A stretch of DNA of 64,000 bases, from NCBI RefSeq assembly GCF_900119385.1, contig NZ_FPKO01000007.1, positions 248,001 to 312,000 on the forward strand. The letters run 5' to 3'. Position 1 is the stretch's first letter. Each line of letters opens with the position of its first letter. Source of the stretch: Thermophilibacter mediterraneus. GTDB lineage: Bacteria > Actinomycetota > Coriobacteriia > Coriobacteriales > Atopobiaceae. Position numbers and translations under genes: made by a program. Below the pieces are notes generated by a model. The model was not told where the DNA came from. It saw only the letters and a program-made list of their open reading frames with translations, and did not search any database. Below are positions 51,770 through 60,129 of the stretch, in pieces.

Positions 51770-52726
51770 ATGGCAGGCGAGAAGAACGATCGGACCGCGC
51801 GCGACGGGCGCCTGCGCGTCGTCTTCATGGGCACGCCCGACTTCGCCGTGCCCTCGCTCGAGGCGCTCGCCGACGCCCACGACGTCGCGCTCGTGCTCAC
51901 GCGACCGGACGCCGTGCGCGGCCGCGGGAGGGCGCTCGTGCCCTCGCCCGTCAAGGCGCGTGCGCTCGAGCTCGGGCTGCCCGTGCTCGAGGCGGGTCGC
52001 GTCACGCCCGAGGTGATGGTCGCCCTGCGCGACGCGCGCCCTGACGTGATCTGCGTCGCGGCGTACGGGTGCATCCTCCCCGACGAGGTGCTCGGCCTCG
52101 CGCCGGGCGGCTGCGTCAACGTCCACGCCTCGCTGCTGCCCCGCTGGCGCGGCGCGGCGCCGATCCAGCGGGCGATTCTCGCCGGCGACGAGCTGACGGG
52201 CGTCTCGATCATGAGGATCGGCCACGGCGTGGACACCGGCGCCTACTGCGCGCAGGCCGCCACGGGCGTTGCGGGAAAGTCGACGGCGGAGCTCACCGCG
52301 GAGCTCGCGCGCATGGGCGCCGAGCTGCTGGTCGACGTGCTGCCCTCCGTGTTCGACGGGAGCGCCGCGTGGACCGAGCAGGACGAGGCGCTCGTGACGC
52401 ATGCCGCCAAGGTGGGGAAGGCCGAGATGCTCCTCGACCCCGAGGACACCGCCGAGAGGAACCTCGCGCGCGTGCTGGCGTCCGGGGACACGGCTCCCGC
52501 GCGCTGCTCGGTGGCCGGCCGCGGGGTGCGCGTGTGCGCGGCGGCGGCGGGCGACGGGGACGTGCCCGCCGGGTCCGTCCTCGTGAGCCACGGGAGGGCG
52601 TGGCTCGGCTGCTCGGACGGCTCGATCGAGGTCGTCCGCGTGAAGCCGGACGGCAAGCGCGAGATGGATGCCTCCGCGTGGGCCGCCGGCCTTCGCGGGG
52701 ACGGCATCGCCTGGGGGCGCGCGTAG
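51770..52726 (+). CDS. fmt: methionyl-tRNA formyltransferase
   Basis: A 318-residue enzyme formylating initiator Met-tRNA. Motifs are VVFMGTPDFAVPSLEAL, the formyl-THF site NVHASLLPRWRGAAPIQRAI, and GVSIMRIGHGVDTGAY. The first 14 residues (MAGEKNDRTARDG) are an extension absent from most Fmt. Its TAG overlaps the rsmB GTG. Confidence 0.95.
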   Translation: MAGEKNDRTARDGRLRVVFMGTPDFAVPSLEALADAHDVALVLTRPDAVRGRGRALVPSPVKARALELGLPVLEAGRVTPEVMVALRDARPDVICVAAYGCILPDEVLGLAPGGCVNVHASLLPRWRGAAPIQRAILAGDELTGVSIMRIGHGVDTGAYCAQAATGVAGKSTAELTAELARMGAELLVDVLPSVFDGSAAWTEQDEALVTHAAKVGKAEMLLDPEDTAERNLARVLASGDTAPARCSVAGRGVRVCAAAAGDGDVPAGSVLVSHGRAWLGCSDGSIEVVRVKPDGKREMDASAWAAGLRGDGIAWGRA

Positions 52727-54063
52727 TGGCCCGGGCGACGCCCGCCCGCCGCGCCGCGCTGTCGCTCGTCTCCGAGCGCAGGCGGCGCGGGGCGCGCGCC
52801 CGCGAGCTCATGCGCGACAGCGCGGGGCTCTCGGAGCTGCCGGTTCGCGAGCGGTCCCTCGCCACGCGCCTCGTCATGGGCGCCACGGCCGCCGAGGGCG
52901 CGCTCGACCGCGTCATCGACTCCCACCTCAGGCCCGGGGCGCGGCTCGAGCCCCGCGTGCGCGACGCGCTCAGGGTCGCGACCTTCGAGCTGCTGTACCT
53001 GGACGGCCGCGCGGACGTTGCCGTGAGCCAGGGCGTCGAGCTCGTGCGCGGCGTCGCGCCGCGGGCCGCCGGGCTCGCCAACGCGGTGCTGCGCCGCGCG
53101 GCCGAGCTCGATGCGCCGCGGCTCGAGGCGGCCCGCGCCCGCGCGGCGTCGGGCGCCCCCGACGCCGCCGACCTCGCGCTCGTGGGGGCGCTCCCGGAGT
53201 GGCTCTGCGACCTCGCGCTCGCGTCGCTCGGGCCCGCCCGCGCCGCGGCATGGGCGTCGGGCGCCCTCGGGCCCGTCGGAGCGTGGGCCTCGGCGAACCG
53301 CTCGCTCGTGACGACGGGGGAGGCCGCGGCCCTTCTCGCCGAGGCGGGCTGCGAGCCCGCGGAGGGCCCCCTGCCCGGGTCGCTCCTGCTCGGGGCGCCC
53401 GCCCGCCTCGCGCCGTCCGGCCTCGTCGAGCGGGCGCTCGTGCTGCCGTGCGACCTCGCCGCGCAGGAGGTCGCGCTCGCCGCGGCGCCGGCGCCCGGAA
53501 GCCGCGTGCTCGAGGTGGGACAGGGACGCGGCACCAAGACGCTCCTGCTCGAGGGCGCCTCCGTCGCCGCGGGCGGGGCGTGCGACATCGTGTCGGTCGA
53601 GCTCGACGCCCGCAAGTCCGTGCTCGCCGCGCGCCGCATGGAGGCGGCGGGGGTGGCGGGCCACGTTGCGTGCGTCGCGCTGGACGCGCGCGACCTCGCC
53701 GGGACCGATCTGCCCGAGGTACTTCTCGGTACCTTTGACCTGGTCTTTGTTGACGCCCCCTGCACAGGGACGGGTACGCTCGCGCGCCACCCGGAGATCG
53801 CCTGGTCGCTCGACGCGGCGGCGCCCGCGCAGCTCGCCGCGCTCCAGCTCGAGATCCTGTCCGCCGCGGCGGCGCGCGTCGCCCCGGGGGGCAGGCTCGT
53901 CTACGCCACCTGCTCGGTCCTGTCCGAGGAGAACGAGGGCGTGGTCGAGGCGCTTCTCTCCAGCGGGGCGGGCGCGGGGCTCGAGCTCATCGCGGCGGGG
54001 CTCACCCCCGCCAGGCCCAACGCCGACACGCACTTCCACGCCGAGCTGCGTCGTCTTGCCTAG
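52726..54063 (+). CDS. rsmB: 16S rRNA m5C967 methyltransferase RsmB
   Basis: A 445-residue enzyme with an N-terminal NusB-like domain (1-140) and a C-terminal Rossmann methyltransferase: VLEVGQGRGTKT for SAM, VDAPCTGTGTL with one catalytic Cys, and YATCSVLSEEN with the other. GTG start overlapping the fmt stop. Last gene of the cluster; followed by family 3 repeats. Confidence 0.92.
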   Translation: MARATPARRAALSLVSERRRRGARARELMRDSAGLSELPVRERSLATRLVMGATAAEGALDRVIDSHLRPGARLEPRVRDALRVATFELLYLDGRADVAVSQGVELVRGVAPRAAGLANAVLRRAAELDAPRLEAARARAASGAPDAADLALVGALPEWLCDLALASLGPARAAAWASGALGPVGAWASANRSLVTTGEAAALLAEAGCEPAEGPLPGSLLLGAPARLAPSGLVERALVLPCDLAAQEVALAAAPAPGSRVLEVGQGRGTKTLLLEGASVAAGGACDIVSVELDARKSVLAARRMEAAGVAGHVACVALDARDLAGTDLPEVLLGTFDLVFVDAPCTGTGTLARHPEIAWSLDAAAPAQLAALQLEILSAAAARVAPGGRLVYATCSVLSEENEGVVEALLSSGAGAGLELIAAGLTPARPNADTHFHAELRRLA

Positions 54064-54131
54064 CCGCCCCGCGGCGCCCCGCGCGCCCGTCGTCCCGCCT
54101 AGCCGCCCCGCGCGTCCATCGCCCCGTGACA

Positions 54132-54400
54132 GATTTCTCGAGCGATTGGGTACTTTGGCAATCGGGCGCTCCCCGCGGGGCCGGATTTGTCAGGATGCCC
54201 GCCTGATTGGGTGGCGGGCCCTCCTCGCTTGCCGGTGCCCCAGCCGACGGGACACCCAATCTCCGCTCCAACCTGACACATGAGGGCGAGAAGGACGTGC
54301 GAGGGCCAACGTGCATCCCCGGCTCGGGTCATCGGTCCCTCCCCAACATAAAATGTTATGCCCAATCACAGGGGTAGCCAGACAAATCGGGCGCTCCGGC
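54132..54400. repeat. dyad repeat family 3 (GATTGGGT family), locus B
   Basis: The convergent gap 54064-54529 has no gene. GATTGGG occurs at 54144 and 54205, 61 bp apart, and inverted copies ACCCAAT/GCCCAAT at 54254 and 54360. The outer pair includes AACATAAAATGTTATGCCCAATC, which aligns with the arm at locus C. TGACAGATTT/ATTTGTCAGG lie alongside. Confidence 0.6.
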
Positions 54401-54529
54401 GAACCGTGCCCACGCGGCCCGCGCGCTCGGGCGCTCCGGCGAACTGTGCTCTGGGCGCTCCTGCGAACCGTCCCCCCCCGCGGCCCGCGCGCTCCGGCCC
54501 CAGACAGGCCGCTCGCCCGGTCGCGCCCG

Positions 54530-55249
54530 TCAGCGGGCTCGGGACGCCTCCGCGAGGCCCTCCCAGCCGTCGATCCAGGCGTCCGCCGCCCGCCGGAGCT
54601 CCGTCCGCGGCTGGCGGGGGTCGTCGCAGCCCACGGCCACGGCGCGCATGCCGGCGCGGCGGGCGGAGAGCACGCCGGGCAGGATGTCCTCGAAGACCGC
54701 GCAGGCGGCGGGCTCGGCGCCCAGCCGCCGCGCCGCCTCGAGGTAGATGTCCGGGTGGTCCTTGCCGCGCGCGACCTCGCGCCCGCACACGACCTCGTCG
54801 AAGAGGGACCGGACGTCGACGTGTCGCATAGCGCCCAGGACGTGGGGGTCGTTGGTCGTCGCCAGTGCGAGCGGCACGCCCGCCGAGCGCAGCGAGCGCA
54901 GGTAGCTCTCTGCGCCGGGGCGCAGGCGGACCCTCGTCTCGTAGAGCGCCGCCCCGAGGCGGTTCCACTCGTCGACGATGTCGGCGACCTCGTCGCGCAG
55001 GTGGTAGCGCTCCAAGCACCACTGCGCTCCCGCCGCGAACCCGAGCGTCGCGAGCGTGGCGGAGGCGTCCTCGTCAAAAGGAATGCCGCGCGACGAGAAG
55101 AAGACCTCGTCCACCTCGCGCCAGAGGTGCCAGGTCTCGGCGAGCGTCCCGTCGAAGTCGACGATCGCCGCGCCGAAGCTCGGCGGCCACAGGCGGAGGG
55201 GCGCCGCGGCGGGGGAGGGGCGCGCGCCGTCGCGCGGGGCGCCCGTCAT
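54530..55249 (-). CDS. HAD-family phosphatase
   Basis: A 239-residue HAD hydrolase with motif I DFDGTLAET, motif II ATTND, RGKDHPD with the lysine and motif IV EDILPG; the cap lies at about residues 45-115. Likely acts on a small phosphorylated metabolite. The ATG overlaps the TGA of the upstream 739-residue gene by four bases. Confidence 0.83.
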   Translation of the reverse strand: MTGAPRDGARPSPAAAPLRLWPPSFGAAIVDFDGTLAETWHLWREVDEVFFSSRGIPFDEDASATLATLGFAAGAQWCLERYHLRDEVADIVDEWNRLGAALYETRVRLRPGAESYLRSLRSAGVPLALATTNDPHVLGAMRHVDVRSLFDEVVCGREVARGKDHPDIYLEAARRLGAEPAACAVFEDILPGVLSARRAGMRAVAVGCDDPRQPRTELRRAADAWIDGWEGLAEASRAR

Positions 55250-57465
55250 CGGTCCGGCTCGTCCTCGAACGAGCGCAGGATGCCGTAGGTGACGTCGTCG
55301 CGGGTGAGCGAGCAGAGCGCGCGCGTGAGGTCGCGCGCGACGCAGAAGAGCTCGGCGTCGGTGGCCGCGCGCGCCGCCTCGAGGAGGACGGCGCCGACCT
55401 CCTCGGTCGGGGCCAGCGGGATGCCCGCCGCGACGAGCACGGAGTCTGCCTGCTCGGGGCCGAGCTGCCCGCCGGACGAGGCGCCCACGTGGCCGATGAG
55501 CGCCACGACGGCGAGCCCCGCCACGAGGGCGGGGGCGCCGAGCTGGCGCGTCGCGCGCTGGTAGCAGGCCTGTGCGGCGAGCACCCTGCCCGCCTGCCAC
55601 TGGAGCTGCGCCATCTGCAGGTACGCGATGCCGATGGACTCGGGGTCGTGCGCGAGGGAGAGCACGCGCGCGATCTCCCCTTCGGCGCCCTCCGCGTCGC
55701 CGGCGGCCTCGAGGCACTGCGCGAGGTTGAGCCCCGCCTGGGCGGAGAGGGGGGCCACCTGAGCCGCCCGCCGCGCGTGAGCGAGGGCGCTCTCCACGCG
55801 CCCGCGGGCGAGGTCGCAGGCCGCAGCGATGGTGTGCGCCTCGAGGTAGGCGGAGGGCACGAGGGCGCACCGCTCGCCGGGGCGGGCGACGAGGCGGTTG
55901 TAGACGACCCGGTCCGCGTAGCCGTCGAACGACGCCCAGCGCGTGCCGTCGGACCCGCCCTCGTAGGTCCCGAGCCCGTCGACGGGCAGGAGCGCCTCCT
56001 CGGCGAGCCTGCCCGCGCCGTCGAGGTCGCGCGCGGCGAGGCGCCCGCGCGCCAGCGCGCAGAGCCTCGTGAGGTCGTCTCCCGCGACGAACGCCTCCTC
56101 GATCGCGAGCGGGTCGTCGTCGAGCGTCCCGTCGATCAGGCCCCGCAGGCAGCGATGGGCCGCCTCGTCGACGTCGGGGCTGCCGTCGCGACGCGCGGCC
56201 TCGAGGATCGCGGCGACGTTGTCCGCCGTCGAGGTCCCGAGGTCGCGGGTGAGCTCCCGGGCGACGGCGCGCCGGCGCGCCGCCTCGTCGACGCCGAGGT
56301 CGAGCACGCGCTCGCAGCCCAGGGCGCGCGGGCGGTCCCCGAAGAGCACGCGGTCGGAGAGCTCGGGGGGCTCGTAGCGCTGCGGCGGGCAGAGCTCCTC
56401 GTCGTCGAGGGTGAAGCCCTGGCGCACCGGGTGGAGCGAGACGCCGTCGGCGTCGATCTCGGCGCCCGCCGCGCCGAGCGCAGCGAGCGGGCTCGCCGCG
56501 GGGTCGGGGCCGAGCCGCTCGAGCAGGGCGCGCCCGATCCGCACGGAGTAGTAGCACGCGTGGTCGGTCGCGGTGTCCACCACGCCCGCGACCCAGACCT
56601 CCGAGAGCTGCGGGCACGCGCCGAGCGCGAGCTCGGCGAGGAGCAGCGCGAGGCGCGCGTTGTAGTCGCTCGCCGCGCGGCGGCGCATCTCGGCGGTGGC
56701 GGGGACGATGCCGAGGCCGTCGACGAAGGCGGTGTCGACCCATGCCGAGGGCGGAACGAGGTCGACCTCGAAGGCGGCGACCCCGCGCGCCACGTTCACG
56801 CGGAACCGCGTGGTGAGGCGGTAGGGGAGCCGCAGCGACTCGATCCCCAGGGAGATGGCGTGACGGACCTCCCACTCGCCGAGCGCAGGGGCGCCGACGC
56901 GCCCGGCGACCTCGCCCGCCTGGGCGACGATGGAGCGCGCCACGCGCTGCTCGGCGCGAACGAGCTCCTCGACGGTGGCGTCGGCCGGGCGCTCGAGCGC
57001 CCGCGTGACGAGGAGGGCGGAGTTGAGCGCCGCCTCGATCCCGAGCACGCGGAGCTTGGCGAGGTAGCTGACGCGCTCGTCCTCGATCCTCAGGTAGAGC
57101 AGGCCGGAGAGGCGCGGCCGGACGACGCGCACGGAGGGGAGCTCGGGCTCTGGCTCGAGCAGCCCCGCGCCCACGAGCCGCGCGGCGAGGTGGGTCTCGA
57201 GCGCGCTCGGCGGCAGCGCGGGGACGTCCGCACCCGGCAGCGCGGTCGCCTCGGCTCGGGCGCGTACGTCGGCGACCATGCCGGCGAGAAGGGCCATCGG
57301 GTCGGGGGACGCCATGAGCGCGTCGGCGAGGCCGTCGACGTCGAGCACGGAGGTGTTGCCGTCGGCGCCGCCCGCCGCCTCCGCCCCGTCGTCCGGGTCG
57401 GTGCTCACGAGCGCCGCGAAGAGCCTCCCGAGCCGTCCGCGCCCGCTCTCGTCCATGTCGGCCAT
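55246..57465 (-). CDS. 739-residue protein of unknown function with TPR-like C-terminus
   Basis: No family recognised. Residues about 1-110 are acidic; a middle part (150-340) is mixed alpha/beta with SLGIESLRLPYRLTTRFRVNV; a C-terminal part (about 540-650) has helical pairs resembling tetratricopeptides (RVESALAHARRAAQVAPLSA, AGDAEGAEGEIARVLSLAHD). No membrane segment. ATG 57465 has GAGGTGACGAC before it; a second ATG lies three codons later. Coupled to the HAD gene by ATGA. Confidence 0.7.
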   Translation of the reverse strand: MADMDESGRGRLGRLFAALVSTDPDDGAEAAGGADGNTSVLDVDGLADALMASPDPMALLAGMVADVRARAEATALPGADVPALPPSALETHLAARLVGAGLLEPEPELPSVRVVRPRLSGLLYLRIEDERVSYLAKLRVLGIEAALNSALLVTRALERPADATVEELVRAEQRVARSIVAQAGEVAGRVGAPALGEWEVRHAISLGIESLRLPYRLTTRFRVNVARGVAAFEVDLVPPSAWVDTAFVDGLGIVPATAEMRRRAASDYNARLALLLAELALGACPQLSEVWVAGVVDTATDHACYYSVRIGRALLERLGPDPAASPLAALGAAGAEIDADGVSLHPVRQGFTLDDEELCPPQRYEPPELSDRVLFGDRPRALGCERVLDLGVDEAARRRAVARELTRDLGTSTADNVAAILEAARRDGSPDVDEAAHRCLRGLIDGTLDDDPLAIEEAFVAGDDLTRLCALARGRLAARDLDGAGRLAEEALLPVDGLGTYEGGSDGTRWASFDGYADRVVYNRLVARPGERCALVPSAYLEAHTIAAACDLARGRVESALAHARRAAQVAPLSAQAGLNLAQCLEAAGDAEGAEGEIARVLSLAHDPESIGIAYLQMAQLQWQAGRVLAAQACYQRATRQLGAPALVAGLAVVALIGHVGASSGGQLGPEQADSVLVAAGIPLAPTEEVGAVLLEAARAATDAELFCVARDLTRALCSLTRDDVTYGILRSFEDEPDR

Positions 57466-57518
57466 GTCGTCACCTCGCCTCCCGCGCCGTCTCCCGCCGC
57501 TGCCCGGGCTCCCTCTCG

Positions 57519-58817
57519 CTAGGACTCGTCGTCCCGCTCGCCCCGGTGCCTCCTCCTGCCGTCGAGCACGCACTCCCGGTTGCTGACGCGCCTCACGAAC
57601 AGGCCGCTCGACGGCTTGGGGGCGAACCAGGTCGACTTGGGGGGCATGAGCCGCCCCGCGTCGGCGACGGCCATGAGCTCAGCGACGGAGGTGGGGAAGA
57701 GGGTGAAGGCGACACCTCGGTCGCCGGCCCGCCGCTCGAGCTCTCCCGCCTCGGCCGCGCCGCCCACGAAGGAGAGCCGCGGGTCCTCGCGCGGGTCGCC
57801 CACGCCCAGGACGCCCGCGAGCACGCGGTCCTGCAGCACGGAGACGTCGAGCGCGTCGGCCGGGTCGTCGGGTCGCTCGTCGGGCAGGCCCAGCTCCCTC
57901 CAGGCGCCGAACGCGTACATGCCCACGGCCCCGCGGCGGGACGGGCGCACGGGGCGCTCCCCCCGGGGCCCCACGGAGACGCCCTGCGCCTCGAGGGCGG
58001 CGACGAGCTCGTCCTCGGTCATGCCCGCGACGTCGGCGACCACGCGGTCGTAGGGGTCCGCGTGGAGCCGGCTCGCGGGGAAGAGCGCGCAGAGCAGGTA
58101 GTTGTAGGCCTCGTCGCCGGTGTGGCGCTCGCCGCCCTCGGTGCGCATGCGCCTGCAGACGCGCGCCGCGGCCGCGGCGCGGTGGTGTCCGTCGGCGACG
58201 TAGGCGCACGGGACGTGCTCGAACATCAGGCGCAGCGACTCGACCGCCGCCGGTCGCGCCACGCGCCACACGGTCTGCCGGACGCCGTCGGCGTCGACGA
58301 AGTCATAGAGGGGCTCGGCCGTCTTCGCCGCCTCGACGAGGGCGTCGAGCACCGGGTTGTCGGGATAGGCGAGCACGACCGGGGCCGTCTGGCAGCCCGT
58401 CGCCTCGATGTGCCGGACGCGGTCGTCCTCCTTCTTGGGGCGGGTGAGCTCGTGGCGCCGGATGATGCCGTTGCTGTAGTCGTCGAGCGAGCACGCGGCG
58501 ACCACGCCGGTCTGCGAGCGCCCGTCGGCCTCGAGGCGGTAGAGGTAGAAGCAGGGGGTGCCGTCCCGCAGGAGCGAGCCCCCGTTCACGAGGTCGGCGA
58601 GCCGGTCGTGCGCGACCTGGTAGACGTCGTCGGGCGCGTCGGGGCCCGCGGCGGGCGACGACGCGGCGTCCGGGCGCTCGACCGAGAGGAACGAACCCGG
58701 GTGCGCTGCGAGGTAGGCCTCGGCGCCCGCGCGGTCGAAGACGTCGTAGGGCGGGGAGGCGAGGGTCGCGGCGGCCTCGGGCCTCGGTCGGTAGCAGGTG
58801 ATGGGCTCGACGTGCAT
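57519..58817 (-). CDS. DUF1015-family protein
   Basis: A 432-residue protein with DUF1015 hallmarks: ASPPYDVF near the N-terminus, LYRLE, HELTRPKKEDDR and YVADGHHRAAAA. The family is widespread next to serine and NAD metabolism but its activity is unsettled. The ATG follows GAGGAGGAGCC. A TATCAT -10-like hexamer lies upstream on this strand at about 58852-58857. Confidence 0.87.
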   Translation of the reverse strand: MHVEPITCYRPRPEAAATLASPPYDVFDRAGAEAYLAAHPGSFLSVERPDAASSPAAGPDAPDDVYQVAHDRLADLVNGGSLLRDGTPCFYLYRLEADGRSQTGVVAACSLDDYSNGIIRRHELTRPKKEDDRVRHIEATGCQTAPVVLAYPDNPVLDALVEAAKTAEPLYDFVDADGVRQTVWRVARPAAVESLRLMFEHVPCAYVADGHHRAAAAARVCRRMRTEGGERHTGDEAYNYLLCALFPASRLHADPYDRVVADVAGMTEDELVAALEAQGVSVGPRGERPVRPSRRGAVGMYAFGAWRELGLPDERPDDPADALDVSVLQDRVLAGVLGVGDPREDPRLSFVGGAAEAGELERRAGDRGVAFTLFPTSVAELMAVADAGRLMPPKSTWFAPKPSSGLFVRRVSNRECVLDGRRRHRGERDDES

Positions 58818-58968
58818 GGCTCCTCCTCGCGAACTCGTTACACCCAGCCATGATACCCCGCGCGCGGCGCGCGCGACGCGGCGAGGCGCCGGGCGGCCGC
58901 CTCGGGCGCCCGGCGGGCGCGCGACCGCCGGGCGTGCTACGCTTGGGGCCACGAGGGAAGGAGGCGCG

Positions 58969-59646
58969 ATGGCGCTCACCGGTGAGGACGTCACGGGCAG
59001 GCGGCTCGTGATCTTTGACTTCGACGGCACGCTCGCGGACACGGTTGACGGGATCTGCGCCACGGCGCGCACGGTCCTTCTCGCCCACGGCATCTCCGAG
59101 GAGGGGCTCGGCGACCTCAGGCGGATCATCGGGCCGCCGTTCCCCCAGGCGTTCTCGCTGGTCTACGGCTTCGACGAGCGGGAGGCCGCCCAGGTGACCG
59201 CCGAGTACCGAGCCATCTACCAGGGCCTCGGAATCGAGGGGTGGCCGCTCTACCCGGGGATGCGCGCCGCGCTCGAGACCCTGCGCGCCGCCGGCCGCTC
59301 GCTCGCCGTGGCGTCGTCGAAGCGAGAGGCGCTCGTGGCGCGGGCCGTCGCGGACAACGGGGTCGGCGACCTCTTCGACGTCGTCCTCGGCAAGCAGTCG
59401 GACGCGCAGGCGAGCAAGGCGGCCACGATCGCGCGCGTGCTCGAGCTCACGGGCAGCGAGCCGGGCGACGCGGTCATGGTGGGGGACCGCCACCACGACG
59501 TTGAGGCCGCCGCGGAGGTCGGCGTCGCCTGCGTGGGCGTGACCTATGGCGGGACCGCGGCGCCAGGCGAGCTCGAGGGCGCGGGCGCCTGCGCCGTTGC
59601 GGGCAGCGTCGAGGGGCTGCTGCGGGTCCTGCTGGGGAGCGCCTAG
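58969..59646 (+). CDS. HAD-family phosphoglycolate phosphatase-like
   Basis: A 225-residue HAD hydrolase with DFDGTLADT, ASSKRE, a lysine in QASKAATI and GDRHHDVEAAAEVG, the pattern of Gph/PpaX-type phosphatases with a helical cap (25-95). The IIGPPFPQAF segment is typical of the subgroup. Strong AAGGAGG before the ATG. Divergent from the DUF1015 gene. Confidence 0.85.
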   Translation: MALTGEDVTGRRLVIFDFDGTLADTVDGICATARTVLLAHGISEEGLGDLRRIIGPPFPQAFSLVYGFDEREAAQVTAEYRAIYQGLGIEGWPLYPGMRAALETLRAAGRSLAVASSKREALVARAVADNGVGDLFDVVLGKQSDAQASKAATIARVLELTGSEPGDAVMVGDRHHDVEAAAEVGVACVGVTYGGTAAPGELEGAGACAVAGSVEGLLRVLLGSA

Positions 59647-59764
59647 CCCCGCGCGCCCGCGCCGCCCGCCGTCCCTGTCGCCGAAATCATGGCGGCCCCT
59701 GTGGGTAGAAGGGTGAGCATAGAGTCGACGCACGGCCGTTGCCAACCGGGAGAAAGGGGAAAGC

Positions 59765-60115
59765 ATGTCTGAGTTCGACGTGACCGAGGGCCTGAAGAAG
59801 CTCTTCCTCGCCAGCGTGGGCGCCGTCGCCATGGGCGCCGAGAAGTCCCAGGAGGTGGTCGACGAGCTCGTCAAGAAGGGCGAGCTGACGGTCGAGCAGG
59901 GCAAGACGCTCAACCAGGAGCTCACCCGCAAGGCCAAGGAGGTCATCGACGGGACGAGCGACAGGGCGCTGCGGGCCCGCCTCGAGGCCATGACGCCCGA
60001 GGAGCGCGCCGCCTACGCGGCCAAGGTGGCCGAGATGTCCGCGGACATCGACGCCCAGACGGTCAAGGTGGACGTCGAGGAGCCCGCGGGCGAGGACGAG
60101 GCCGACGCCAAGTAG
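59765..60115 (+). CDS. phasin-like small helical protein
   Basis: A 116-residue protein starting with a short hydrophobic helix (LKKLFLASVGAVAMGAEKSQEVVDELVKKGELTVEQGK), then an amphipathic helix and an acidic tail. This matches the phasin-like proteins that precede UbiB-family kinases in many Gram-positive bacteria. It lies 14 bp before the UbiB gene and is probably its partner. Role unknown. Confidence 0.8.
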   Translation: MSEFDVTEGLKKLFLASVGAVAMGAEKSQEVVDELVKKGELTVEQGKTLNQELTRKAKEVIDGTSDRALRARLEAMTPEERAAYAAKVAEMSADIDAQTVKVDVEEPAGEDEADAK

Positions 60116-60129
60116 CCTGGGGGATCCGC

